A stretch of DNA of 37,035 nt from an uncultured Ruminococcus sp. (GTDB lineage Bacteria > Bacillota > Clostridia > Oscillospirales > Ruminococcaceae): contig CANQJO010000018.1 of NCBI GenBank assembly GCA_947624255.1, positions 1-37,035 of the forward strand, given 5' to 3'. Position numbers and translations under genes: made by a program. A model generated the notes under the pieces. It searched no databases, was not told the DNA's origin, and was given only the letters and a program-made list of their open reading frames with translations. This document shows positions 1-8,081 of the stretch, in pieces; positions within the stretch are counted from its first letter, which is position 1; every line of letters begins with the position of its first letter.

Positions 1-159
1 AAAACAGAAAAGCCAAAACTGCGTGTAGCGGCATACTGCCGTGTCAGTACCGACAGCGATGAGCAGGCTACCAGCTACGAGGCTCAGATAGAACACTACA
101 CGGAGTACATCTCAAAAAATCCCAACTGGGTCATGGCGGGCATATTCGCAGATATGTAG
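1..159 (+). pseudogene. large serine recombinase, N-terminal fragment
   Basis: The frame open from base 1 encodes the start of a resolvase/invertase catalytic domain. It has the AAYCRVSTD segment with the nucleophilic serine, a SYEAQIEHY segment, and the AGIFAD stretch that precedes the first conserved helix. It then stops at a TAG at 157-159, where intact relatives continue with a GISGT-like motif. Only about 52 codons are in the window and the true start lies to the left. The rest of the catalytic domain is missing, so this piece should be inactive. A matching C-terminal recombinase tail lies at 7393-7788, which suggests that the DNA between them replaced or interrupted a recombinase gene. 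Confidence 0.8.
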
Positions 160-273
160 AACCCCAAATTGATACAACAGAAACATCTCATAGGGGTGTT
201 CAAAATCTAAAAACATCGTAAAATCGCAGAAAATGAAAACTGCATATCTTTTCTGTTTCACACAATTCTCTGC

Positions 274-302
274 TTGATTTTATCAGTCTGCTATGATATA
301 AT
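274..302 (+). promoter_or_regulatory. sigma-A promoter for the 358 gene
   Basis: TTGATT at 274-279 and TATAAT at 297-302 are separated by exactly 17 bp. They lie about 55 bp upstream of the TTG start at 358, which has a GGAGG ribosome binding site just before it. Confidence 0.7.
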
Positions 303-357
303 AGAAGAAAGCGATCATGACTACACGACAGATCAACACTGATTACAGGAGGCTGCC

Positions 358-1026
358 TTGGATATTTATAACGAAGAAATGCTGAACGATTTTATAGCAG
401 AGAATCCATTAAGATTTTCAGAGAAGCATTTGACACTTGTTCGGAGAGATTTTTATGAGCATAAGCGCGGGACAGTTTCTGACGAGTTTGTAGATTATGT
501 TTTATGGGCTGAGAAATCACCTGCAAGACATGAGCATTTTGGTGATTTCCTGCTGCCGATCATCAGGGATAACAGTTGGAGTTCGATTCTCGAAGTCGGT
601 TGCGGAGAGACCGTGCTGCTGTCCGAATATCTGCATCAGAAACTTGGAAACAGTGTCAAAATAACAGCTATGGATCAATGTGAGATGCAATGCGATAATT
701 CCGGCATAAAGATCATGCATCACAAATTTACAGGTACAGAAAATCTTACGGAATACGATGCAGTTATTGCACAGGAGCCTTGCGATGCTGCTGAATTGAT
801 CGTCAAAGCCTGCACAGGGCAGAATATCCCATACTGCGTTATTCTCTGTGGTGTACCTCACGCAAGATCATCAGGTGTGCTTGACGATGATGTGTATGCT
901 TGGTATGCGTATTTATTGTCCACTTATGCTAACAGTCAGTTTACAATTTGGCATAACGGCAGATTCTCCTCCGGATGTATCTATTCTGAGCATGGATTTG
1001 ACAGGAGGTATTTTCAAGGCACATGA
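358..1026 (+). CDS. class I SAM-dependent methyltransferase-like protein
   Basis: A 222-residue soluble protein. The segment ILEVGCGE around residues 77-84 matches motif I of Rossmann-fold methyltransferases, which binds S-adenosylmethionine. It is followed by an acidic residue at the end of the next strand (AMDQ) and a DAVIAQEP segment in the position of motif II. No substrate-defining domain is visible, so the methyl acceptor is unknown. The start is TTG: AGGAGG sits about 5 bp upstream and no ATG is near. It is a single-gene transcription unit with its own promoter and ends in the hairpin at 1033-1099. It lies on the opposite strand to the dockerin and lipoprotein genes that follow, so a shared role is not indicated. 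Confidence 0.65.
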   Translation: MDIYNEEMLNDFIAENPLRFSEKHLTLVRRDFYEHKRGTVSDEFVDYVLWAEKSPARHEHFGDFLLPIIRDNSWSSILEVGCGETVLLSEYLHQKLGNSVKITAMDQCEMQCDNSGIKIMHHKFTGTENLTEYDAVIAQEPCDAAELIVKACTGQNIPYCVILCGVPHARSSGVLDDDVYAWYAYLLSTYANSQFTIWHNGRFSSGCIYSEHGFDRRYFQGT

Positions 1027-1032
1027 CAGAAC

Positions 1033-1099
1033 ATAATAACCGCCTACCTTGCAAAGTATTACGAATAATCGTAAGGTCTGCCAGATAGGCGGTTATTAT
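1033..1099. terminator. two-level hairpin terminator, copy 1
   Basis: A perfect 14-bp stem pairs 1033-1046 with 1086-1099 (core ACCGCCTA/TAGGCGGT). It encloses a second small hairpin, TTACGA at 1059-1064 with TCGTAA at 1069-1074. It sits between convergent genes (358-1026 plus, 1121-1843 minus), so it probably terminates both. A second copy with the same two-level design lies at 2642-2704. Confidence 0.7.
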
Positions 1100-1120
1100 C
1101 ATATTGTATCATGTACTCAT

Positions 1121-1843
1121 TCAACCAACATCTCCGGCCATAAATTTGCTAACATCTATCCCAGCTATGATCTGATGCTTCAGTTTCTCGTCTTCACAAG
1201 AAATCATAATAGTGGCGTGTTGATGATGTTCGGGATCGTTGATAATCACATTTGTGTTTTTCTTATTTAGAACGCATATCAGCCCCTCAAAGTTATCCCC
1301 ATGATAAAAATAGGGAGTTTCGACTTTCGCAACCATATCCTTGCTTTTGGCCATTAATCTATAAATTCTGAAATCTGTCCAATGTAGCCCCCGACAAGTT
1401 TCAGAGGTTAGATTATTTCTCAGAAAGACAATGTCATCGTACCACGTTCCCGGCATTTCCTCACCAATTGAGTGAAAGAAATGCTCGTATTCAGCGTGTG
1501 AAAAGAAATCATCCGAGCCATCGTATATAGCAGACTCAGATTCAGACATGACGAGAACGCTCAAATAATCGCTCTTAAACGGCGCAATATTAGTATCTTT
1601 TGGATTCACACAATCTGCGGGTGCTTTTATTGTAATGCCGTATTTAGTCCGAGATACAAAATCGGACGGAACCTTTGCCGTGATCGTAGGATAATCGCTA
1701 ATGCAGTCATCAATGGTAGGATACCTCAAGCGAAAATATGTAGGCGTGTGTGAAAAAATCATATATGCGATCCCTATAACGATGACAAGAGACAGCAGGA
1801 CGGTAATAGTTGTCTTGATTGGTTTGGGGATTCTCCGGATCAT
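1121..1843 (-). CDS. membrane-anchored protein of unknown function
   Basis: A 240-residue protein with a positively charged N-terminus (RRIPKPIK) and one hydrophobic segment at about residues 11-30. It therefore looks like a type II membrane protein with the remaining 210 residues outside the cell. I do not recognise the extracellular domain, and no catalytic motif stands out. The C-terminal part is mixed polar with several histidines. The start is supported by AAAGGAG about 8 bp upstream. It lies 35 bp downstream of the lipoprotein gene 1879-2502 on the same strand, and the two are probably one transcript ending at the 1033-1099 hairpin. Both products are surface proteins, but nothing in the sequence ties them to the neighbouring methyltransferase. 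Confidence 0.6.
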   Translation of the reverse strand: MIRRIPKPIKTTITVLLSLVIVIGIAYMIFSHTPTYFRLRYPTIDDCISDYPTITAKVPSDFVSRTKYGITIKAPADCVNPKDTNIAPFKSDYLSVLVMSESESAIYDGSDDFFSHAEYEHFFHSIGEEMPGTWYDDIVFLRNNLTSETCRGLHWTDFRIYRLMAKSKDMVAKVETPYFYHGDNFEGLICVLNKKNTNVIINDPEHHQHATIMISCEDEKLKHQIIAGIDVSKFMAGDVG

Positions 1844-1878
1844 TCATTATTCTCCTTTAGCAGTCAAGCTGATTAATA

Positions 1879-2502
1879 TCAGTTCTTTTGATATAACGGC
1901 AGGTCAATATCGAATGAAAAGTCAAGATTCAAATGGACAAGTTTGCCTTCTTCAAAAAAGAACCAATATTCATTGCCGCCGAATTTCTCTCCATATGAAA
2001 TGGAATCATCACTCTTATACAAGTAATTTTCTCCGAGAGCCGCCTCAACATCTTCCATCGTATCATACATTTTTATGCCATTTATCACAAAAGGCTCTCT
2101 GTCCGTCACCTCAACGGTAGACGGCAGCAGAACAAAACTGTATATCATTGTTTCGTCATGAGGTTTCACCACGGTCACATTCGCAAGCCCCTGTCCTCGA
2201 TAGCATAATTGCGCAGGAACCAGATGCCAGCTTGCTCCCAATTTGCTATAATGAGAGAGCGAAAAGTCATCTCCAAGGGCATTCATTGACTGCGGATGTG
2301 AAAGACGGTGATCGCAAATATAGGTTACGCTCATCAGTTGCTGAAGCGTCCAGTTCTCCTGCGGAGGTTCCATAACGATATATTCTGGTGGTTCATACGG
2401 CTGTGATTCTTCAGTGGATTCCACGCTCTGCTGTCTCCCACAGCCTGAAAAGCAAATAATGGCAAAGATAGCCGCCAAAAGAAGTGGTGTTTGGATACGC
2501 AT
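1879..2502 (-). CDS. lipoprotein of unknown function
   Basis: A 207-residue protein with a lipoprotein signal peptide: basic start, hydrophobic core and lipobox FSGC, so the mature protein begins at the cysteine near residue 20. A Glu/Pro-rich linker follows (about residues 25-50), then a folded domain. One segment (IKMYDTMEDVEAALGE) resembles the repeat used in secreted proteins for a helix after a short strand, but I cannot name a family. GGAG lies about 9 bp before the ATG, and a TTGCTT-17-TATAAT promoter is just upstream. It is the first gene of a two-gene unit with 1121-1843. Confidence 0.65.
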   Translation of the reverse strand: MRIQTPLLLAAIFAIICFSGCGRQQSVESTEESQPYEPPEYIVMEPPQENWTLQQLMSVTYICDHRLSHPQSMNALGDDFSLSHYSKLGASWHLVPAQLCYRGQGLANVTVVKPHDETMIYSFVLLPSTVEVTDREPFVINGIKMYDTMEDVEAALGENYLYKSDDSISYGEKFGGNEYWFFFEEGKLVHLNLDFSFDIDLPLYQKN

Positions 2503-2527
2503 TTCTACACGCTCCTTTCTATGTTTT

Positions 2528-2556
2528 ATTATACAGCATATCTATTGAAAAAGCAA
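2528..2556 (-). promoter_or_regulatory. promoter for the lipoprotein unit
   Basis: On the minus strand, TTGCTT (complement of 2551-2556) and TATAAT (complement of 2528-2533) are separated by 17 bp. They lie 26 bp before the start codon of the lipoprotein gene. Confidence 0.65.
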
Positions 2557-2641
2557 GTCAAAACGAGGCAAAAAACGCCATTTCATCAGAGCATATATAA
2601 CTCCGACCAAGGGGTGAGGATGGTAAGCCTGTGTGAAACAA

Positions 2642-2704
2642 AATAAGCCGCCTATCCTGCATAGTTACGAAAAACTCGTAATCCTTGAAAGATAGGCGGT
2701 TATT
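2642..2704. terminator. two-level hairpin terminator, copy 2
   Basis: A stem pairs 2642-2656 with 2691-2704 (core CCGCCTATC/GATAGGCGG, one G-T pair). It encloses a second hairpin, TTACGA at 2665-2670 with TCGTAA at 2676-2681. It follows the minus-strand dockerin gene that ends at 2729, and a T-rich run follows the stem in the direction of transcription. It is a diverged copy of 1033-1099. Confidence 0.7.
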
Positions 2705-2728
2705 ATCATGTTATATCATCTTTTTTTA

Positions 2729-4648
2729 TCATCCAACTTTTCCGGATTTAATCTCAACGCCGCCCCATTCCACAACAGAGAAACCCTCCCTTTCAAAGGT
2801 CTCAAGCTGCTGCGGCTCGATTTCCACAGCGGCATCAAGCGGAACGTATGCCATGAAGATACGGCACTCACTGTCAGGTGTCGGTGTAATTGTCAGCTTC
2901 GCAGAGTTCGTATAAGTATCGCCTTGGAAAGAAATGAGGTTATACGCATTATGCTCCATTCTCGGCAACCAGTATACGATAAACTCATTCATCTCCTGCT
3001 CGGTCAAGCCCATATAAGAGAGTTTTTCTTTAAGGAATCTCTCTGTATCGCTGCCTGCCACACAGAAGCCCTTAGAAAAGTCAAATCTTGTACGGCAATT
3101 CACGGCATCCCAGAAAAGGTATTTATGGTGACTGCAGTCCTCCTTATTCAGGAGCGTGCCGTCCGGATATGCAACCACATCCCATCCATTATTATACTTC
3201 GGGTAGGTTGTATGAAGGTCGGACTCTGTCAGTTCAAGTTCAACATGAACATCGGTTTCTTCTTCGGGATAGAGGTAGATGACAGGTTTATCGGGCTGAG
3301 CAAGATACTCGATTGTCCACGTCTTATTATCATCTTCATATCTTCTGATCCAGCCATACTGTCCATTGTACTCTGTAAACAACCAGTTATAATTATTATC
3401 ATTGTATCCCAACTCATGGAGCTGTGTTCCTTCGGGTAGTGTGGCTATGGACGCATAGCTTCCGTCAGGACCGAGATACAGGTTCAGACCGTCTTTCACT
3501 ACATACAGAGGGGCACCATAGGTACTACGATAATCCGGCTCAACATAGGTTGTAACAGTAGTGTGGATAAGCTCTCGTTTCATCAAACACAGGTCAAAGA
3601 CATTCAGCTTATTGTCCATGCAGAAGTCAGCAGCTTTCCAGTTGGCAAGATGTGTATCGGGAACGGCAAGCAGCCATTTCTGGAGAAGGACGACATCAGA
3701 AATATTCAGTTCACCATCACCATTCACATCACCGCTTGCATGCTCATCGTCAATCACATCCACCATAAACGAATCCTTAGCATCGCCGTATTTAACGTAG
3801 ATAGGATATGTTCCGGCTTTCGTATTGTCAAACTCAGATGCATCGACTGTGATCGGTACGTTTCGATAGTCTTCGTCCATGATGCAGGCAATAAGATCAC
3901 CTTCGGTATAACTGCCATTCAGCCGCAAGCCAGTCAGATCGAGTTCTTCTCCGATGTGATATTCCGTCTTATCAGGTAACTGGCTTACACCGATTCCGTA
4001 GCTGATAGTCGCATCTTTTTTAGCAAGCGGCACAACCATATAATCATTGTAGAAAGCGTATGTATACACATCACCGACCACGCAGTCGAGCGGATCAACG
4101 ATAAGATTAGAACTATATGTGCTTAAACCGTAATAATACTCCTCGCCGGCAGCATCCATATAGCGAACGCTCCAATGCGATGAGCCGTCATAGGTCTTGC
4201 TTGTGACACTCAGGTCTTTCTTTTCCATAATGTCAGAGCAGTTGCCGGACTTACTTAGTTCTGCGCCGTCATCAAGTGTATAGAAATACACATGGGCATT
4301 AACCGGATCATCAGTCGCAGGATATACCTGTGTCATGGGGATATCTCCATCAGCAACGAAAATATCTCCATATGCAAGGTCTGTAGGTGCATCTTCCCAC
4401 AGCACCTTATCCGCAGTATAGCTGCCCGCCGCATTGGGGTAGATATAGCGGAACTGCGGAGTGCTTTGACCATAAGTGCCGACATAGACGAAGAACTGAT
4501 CCTCGTTGTCGAAACTAATAGCGGGATCTGCTGTTTCGGCAGCAATAGCAGTGTTGTTGGAGCTAATAGCTGCGCTGGTTGAAAGCACAGGCAAAACCAT
4601 ACACGCACTCAAAAACACTGCACTTAGCTTTGTTATAAAGCGTTTCAT
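2729..4648 (-). CDS. secreted dockerin protein with Ig-like, SH3-like and C-terminal KPVIYLYP domain
   Basis: A 639-residue exported protein. A signal peptide (KRFITKLSAVFLSACMVLPVL) is followed by a domain of unknown type. A bacterial Ig-like group 3 domain comes next (about residues 225-305, with the TEYHIGEELDL and AGTYPIYVKYG signatures). A type I dockerin follows (about 308-365: GDVNGDGELNISD, then LLQKWLLAVPD, then DLCLMKREL), then a bacterial SH3-like segment (about 385-440) and a C-terminal domain beginning KPVIYLYPEEE that recurs in Firmicutes surface proteins. The dockerin should attach the protein to a cohesin scaffold. The second calcium loop lacks the usual Asn and Gly (DFCMDNKLNVFD), so calcium binding there may be weak. 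AGGAGGT at 4655-4661 selects ATG 4648. It is the last gene of the unit starting at 7126. Confidence 0.8.
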   Translation of the reverse strand: MKRFITKLSAVFLSACMVLPVLSTSAAISSNNTAIAAETADPAISFDNEDQFFVYVGTYGQSTPQFRYIYPNAAGSYTADKVLWEDAPTDLAYGDIFVADGDIPMTQVYPATDDPVNAHVYFYTLDDGAELSKSGNCSDIMEKKDLSVTSKTYDGSSHWSVRYMDAAGEEYYYGLSTYSSNLIVDPLDCVVGDVYTYAFYNDYMVVPLAKKDATISYGIGVSQLPDKTEYHIGEELDLTGLRLNGSYTEGDLIACIMDEDYRNVPITVDASEFDNTKAGTYPIYVKYGDAKDSFMVDVIDDEHASGDVNGDGELNISDVVLLQKWLLAVPDTHLANWKAADFCMDNKLNVFDLCLMKRELIHTTVTTYVEPDYRSTYGAPLYVVKDGLNLYLGPDGSYASIATLPEGTQLHELGYNDNNYNWLFTEYNGQYGWIRRYEDDNKTWTIEYLAQPDKPVIYLYPEEETDVHVELELTESDLHTTYPKYNNGWDVVAYPDGTLLNKEDCSHHKYLFWDAVNCRTRFDFSKGFCVAGSDTERFLKEKLSYMGLTEQEMNEFIVYWLPRMEHNAYNLISFQGDTYTNSAKLTITPTPDSECRIFMAYVPLDAAVEIEPQQLETFEREGFSVVEWGGVEIKSGKVG

Positions 4649-4703
4649 GACTATACCTCCTGTTCTCAAATGTGATATTTACAGAAATTAACGCCTGATA
4701 AAT

Positions 4704-6149
4704 TTACTCTGCAATAATGGAATTTGCAAAAACATTCAACGCTTGACAAGGTTCATATTCAGCTCTGTAACCATTGCGATTTATGATAAAGAATGGATTA
4801 AATACAGCAAGACTGATTTTTTCACCGCTGTTCAGCATAATGTCAAACTGCACCCATTGACCGCCATACTCGTTGTAGGAGTTATCCTCTTCATATAGGT
4901 TAATATCTCCGAGTAGCGATAACATCTTGTCGATTTGGTCTTTTGTTAGTTCAACTGATTTTTCAGGGGGATAAGCGGATAATGTTACATTCTTAATATC
5001 GTCGGCAGACAGACTTTTTATCTGAGAAGAAGCCTTCTCTACAGAAGACAATTCTGTGAATTTCTCGCCGTCCTTCACATGGATATAGTAGAAATTGTCA
5101 GAGCCGTCTGCTATATAAACTAAATCTTCTCTATCAGCCCTCAATTTATTCTTTTTACCGGAAGTTGCCTCCATCAATATCACCGTATCGTCTGATATAG
5201 TCCAGGTTCCTCCACCCATGTAACTGCTCAGACTGCCTTCGTAATATGAATATGTTCCATCTTTGTTAAAAGAGATTGTAAACTGACCGCCTATACCGTC
5301 ATTTTCATAAACAAAGGTCTTACCGCCAATGGAAATAGATTCATCAAGACTATCGCTCCAGAACGTTTTTTTAACGCTTACAAAGTCTGATTCTGCTATT
5401 TCATAGGAAGTCTCAGAAACCTGTATGGGGATAATTACTATCATGTCTTTATCGATGTTATAAGATGCCAGTATTACTTTCATCTGCTCAATGGTGGCTC
5501 CATTTTTTGTTAATCTGATTATTTCCTCATCTGTCTTATTTCGGTTTGTTCCCATCAGAAGCCCACACTTATAGCTGTCGTTGGTATCCTGCCATAGATA
5601 GACTTCTAAACCTTTCGTGGTTGGTTGGTCGTAGTATTCCGGAAATTTCGTTCTCAAATCTGTCGTAGGTTGAACGATACCGCCGTAGATCAGTTCTCTC
5701 TTCATCAGACACAGGTCAAACACATCAAGCCTGCCGTCGTAATTGTAATCTGCAGCCCACCAATTGGCAAGATGAGTATCAGGAACAGCCAGCAGCCATT
5801 TCTGAAGCAGTACCACGTCGGAAACACCAAATGAACCATCTCCATTGATATCTCCATCAGCCATTGCGATGTCGCCTGCAAGAGGGACAATTTCTTCTGT
5901 TGTTGTCTCTATGAATTCGTCAGAAGGCATCGGTTCGCCTGCCATTGGAGGCTCCGTTGTATCTTCGGGCATATCAATTCCTGCAAAAAATTCTTCTGTA
6001 GTAGTCTCTGTGGTATCATCAGATACGGTCATAAGACCGTCGACCTGCGCTTCTGGTTCAGATGATGCTGATACCAGACTTGCATATGCAGTTGTTCCTA
6101 CTGCTGCAGCAGCTAAGAGCGCAGAGATTTCTTTTGTGAATTTTCTCAT
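4704..6149 (-). CDS. secreted dockerin protein, partner of the radical SAM gene
   Basis: A 481-residue exported protein with a signal peptide ending near AYASLVSA. An acidic Thr/Glu/Pro-rich stretch follows (about residues 40-105) that repeats TTTEE and contains MPEDTTE and MPSDE blocks. Next is a type I dockerin (about 106-165) with two good calcium loops (DINGDGSFGVSD and DYNYDGRLDVFD), then an unrecognised C-terminal region of about 300 residues. The dockerin is almost identical to the one in the next gene. ATG 6149 is chosen over TTG 6155 because AGGAGGT is about 9 bp from the ATG. The start is 2 bp after the stop of the radical SAM gene, so the two should be translationally coupled. This makes the protein a candidate substrate or partner of that enzyme, which is inference. 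Confidence 0.75.
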   Translation of the reverse strand: MRKFTKEISALLAAAAVGTTAYASLVSASSEPEAQVDGLMTVSDDTTETTTEEFFAGIDMPEDTTEPPMAGEPMPSDEFIETTTEEIVPLAGDIAMADGDINGDGSFGVSDVVLLQKWLLAVPDTHLANWWAADYNYDGRLDVFDLCLMKRELIYGGIVQPTTDLRTKFPEYYDQPTTKGLEVYLWQDTNDSYKCGLLMGTNRNKTDEEIIRLTKNGATIEQMKVILASYNIDKDMIVIIPIQVSETSYEIAESDFVSVKKTFWSDSLDESISIGGKTFVYENDGIGGQFTISFNKDGTYSYYEGSLSSYMGGGTWTISDDTVILMEATSGKKNKLRADREDLVYIADGSDNFYYIHVKDGEKFTELSSVEKASSQIKSLSADDIKNVTLSAYPPEKSVELTKDQIDKMLSLLGDINLYEEDNSYNEYGGQWVQFDIMLNSGEKISLAVFNPFFIINRNGYRAEYEPCQALNVFANSIIAE

Positions 6150-6151
6150 AA

Positions 6152-7126
6152 TCAATGACCTCCTTTTTCTCTTGATAGCAATTCGAGTGCTGTGAGTATC
6201 TGAACCTGTTCTTCCATGCAGGCTGCTTCCGAAATATCCCTTACTGTTCCTGTGGTAGCCATTTTTCGGCAGGCACAGGAATTACGGCAATACTCGGCTA
6301 TTTCACAGCCCTCACATCGCTCTGACATCATGGAATAATCCGGGTGAGCTTTTCTTGCCTTTTCCGCTTCAATGCCGACCGACAGGTCACCACAGCGGTA
6401 TGCGGGTACGTTCTGAAACTGTATGCAGGGATAGAATTTTCCGTCCCAGTTGATGAACAGTTTCTTTTTGCACATTTCACAAGTGCTTTTCTTATGATTT
6501 CTGATATTCTTCTTTTTGACCGCAAGCTCGTATATGTATAGATTACGAATTCCGGCTATCTTCCGCCATTGCTCACGGAGCAGATCACCAAAGCTGTCTG
6601 GATCATCCGGAATCATAAACGCATCCATTGCTGCGGAGACCTTTTTAACACCGAGCCCTTTCAGATATAGAGTATTCTCATAAAGCCTTGGCAGGGTTTC
6701 CTTGGTGTACACGAGCTGAACCAGCGTTTCAGGCTGATACCTGAGCAGCAGCTTCAAGTTATTGTCAAGGAGCTCTCTGTCCACTCCGCGCTCATTGCAT
6801 TCTGAACCGTCATGAGACATATTGATGATAACACCTCTGTCAATGCACCACTTGATGAACGGCTCATCAAGAAGTGTGCCGTTGGTGGTAATCACAAACT
6901 GCTTTGCTTTCAGGTTCTCACAGAAATATTTGACCTCATTCTTGTATAAAAGCGGTTCACCGCCAAAGAGGTATATAGTTCCTGCATCACTTTGTTGGTT
7001 GATGAAGTCTGTTATCTTATGCACAGTCGGAGGAGTGATGCTGCCGTACTCTGTGTTCAGATGCCGTTCGTAGCAGTAACTGCATCGCAGATTGCATTTG
7101 TTTGTCAAACTGATCGTATAATCCAT
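6152..7126 (-). CDS. radical SAM/SPASM peptide-modifying enzyme
   Basis: A 324-residue protein. The CX3CX2C motif (CNLRCSYC, residues 11-18) ligates the [4Fe-4S] cluster that cleaves SAM, and GGEP follows at 55-58. The C-terminal SPASM domain is cysteine-rich, with CEMCKKK, then FYPC, then CEGCEIAEYC and CACRK, enough for auxiliary iron-sulfur clusters. Enzymes of this build install thioether or carbon crosslinks on ribosomal peptides or act as sulfatase maturases. No sulfatase is nearby. ATG 7126 is preceded by AGGAGGTG at 7132-7139, and longer in-frame starts lack a site. It is the first gene of an operon with two dockerin proteins. I recall a radical SAM family annotated as FibroRumin from fibrolytic rumen bacteria that may match, but this was not verified. 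Confidence 0.8.
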   Translation of the reverse strand: MDYTISLTNKCNLRCSYCYERHLNTEYGSITPPTVHKITDFINQQSDAGTIYLFGGEPLLYKNEVKYFCENLKAKQFVITTNGTLLDEPFIKWCIDRGVIINMSHDGSECNERGVDRELLDNNLKLLLRYQPETLVQLVYTKETLPRLYENTLYLKGLGVKKVSAAMDAFMIPDDPDSFGDLLREQWRKIAGIRNLYIYELAVKKKNIRNHKKSTCEMCKKKLFINWDGKFYPCIQFQNVPAYRCGDLSVGIEAEKARKAHPDYSMMSERCEGCEIAEYCRNSCACRKMATTGTVRDISEAACMEEQVQILTALELLSREKGGH

Positions 7127-7191
7127 CCGATCACCTCCTCGGCAATATAAGAACTTTTTATACTTTGGCTCGCTCTTTAATTTCATTGATG

Positions 7192-7243
7192 GGTACAATT
7201 TCCCACTTTATATTATTGTACCATGTTTTCCTCAAAAATGCAA
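7192..7243 (-). promoter_or_regulatory. promoter with overlapping operator-like dyad for the radical SAM/dockerin operon
   Basis: On the minus strand, TTGCAT (complement of 7238-7243), 17 bp and TACAAT (complement of 7215-7220) form a promoter about 90 bp before ATG 7126. The -10 lies inside one arm of a perfect inverted repeat: GGTACAAT at 7192-7199 and ATTGTACC at 7215-7222. That is a plausible repressor site. The regulator is unknown. Confidence 0.5.
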
Positions 7244-7392
7244 TAGGTTTTGTTAAGTTTTAATCGCTTTTGCGCCATTTGATAGCCTTCTATGAAGATA
7301 ACCAAAAAAAACAGCGACCTCATCAGCAGAGATCGCAGCTTTGCCAGATCGCTTGTCAATCAGGTGATATCTGACTTGTCCCCAAAGGAATT

Positions 7393-7788
7393 ATGGAAAA
7401 GTGCAGGGCGGAGATAGAAAGCACTGAGGCTCAGATGACAGAAATTTCCGATGAGATTGAAAAGATTTGCACACGGCGTGATGACATTCTGGAAATTATC
7501 ACAGGTGCGGCATTTGAGCAGTTCAAGGCTGAATTGAAGGAACTGAACGGCAGAGAGCTTCGGAGTAAAGAGAAGCTGGAGCAGTTGCAGATTCGCAAGG
7601 AGGGAGTGCAGCTCGGCATTAAGAAGGCGGTTACCGCAAGGGAACTGTTTGCAAACATGATGCCGCTGAGAGAGTTAGATGACAACCTCATTCCGAAGCT
7701 GGTCGAGCGCATCGATGTGGTTGGAAAGCAGAAAATCAAGGTAGTGTTCCGCGGCGGAGTGGAAGTCGAGGGAACGGTTGAGAAATAA
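7393..7788 (+). pseudogene. large serine recombinase, C-terminal fragment
   Basis: 131 codons encode a coiled-coil stretch (about residues 1-85) followed by a short beta-rich tail (LVERIDVVGKQKIKVVFRGG). This matches the extreme C-terminus of large serine recombinases, where a coiled coil and the final strand pair follow the zinc ribbon. No catalytic domain, recombinase domain or zinc ribbon precedes it, and a stop codon lies in frame 19 bp upstream of the ATG. It may be the other end of the gene whose first 52 codons are at 1-159, since those middle domains are absent from the DNA in between. Confidence 0.7.
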
Positions 7789-7914
7789 GATTTTTATAGT
7801 CCGTCCAACTTTAGCAGGATGTGTGCGTCCATGCTGAAGTGGGCGGGGCTTTTACTGTTTGTATATATCGCTCGGAAATCCACAAAACGGAGAATAAATA
7901 TTTTGCAAACCCCC

Positions 7915-7943
7915 TTGCGATTTCGGGAAAAGTGTGCTATAAT
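7915..7943 (+). promoter_or_regulatory. promoter P1 upstream of the secreted Ig-like gene
   Basis: TTGCGA at 7915-7920, 17 bp, TATAAT at 7938-7943. It would give a leader of about 255 nt before ATG 8208. I see no known riboswitch in this leader. Confidence 0.6.
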
Positions 7944-8002
7944 ACTATATGAGTACAAGAATTACACATTGTAAATTCTTTGTAAATTTTATGCAGAAGG
8001 GG

Positions 8003-8031
8003 TTGACAAGGTTATGACCATGCGGTATAAT
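8003..8031 (+). promoter_or_regulatory. perfect-consensus promoter P2
   Basis: TTGACA at 8003-8008, 17 bp, TATAAT at 8026-8031, with both hexamers and the spacing at consensus. Transcription should begin around 8038, inside the tandem 8-bp repeat that starts at 8035. Confidence 0.75.
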
Positions 8032-8034
8032 GCG

Positions 8035-8081
8035 CAAGCAAACAAGCAAACAAGCAAACAAGCAAACAAGCAAACAAGCAA
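8035..8081 (+). repeat. tandem 8-bp repeat (CAAGCAAA)5.9
   Basis: Five full copies of CAAGCAAA plus a 7-nt partial copy lie directly after promoter P2, so they form the initial transcribed sequence of that transcript. The array is bracketed by similar GGTATAA-type sequences (8024 and 8082). Copy number could vary by slippage. The array is non-coding on the transcribed strand. Confidence 0.9.
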
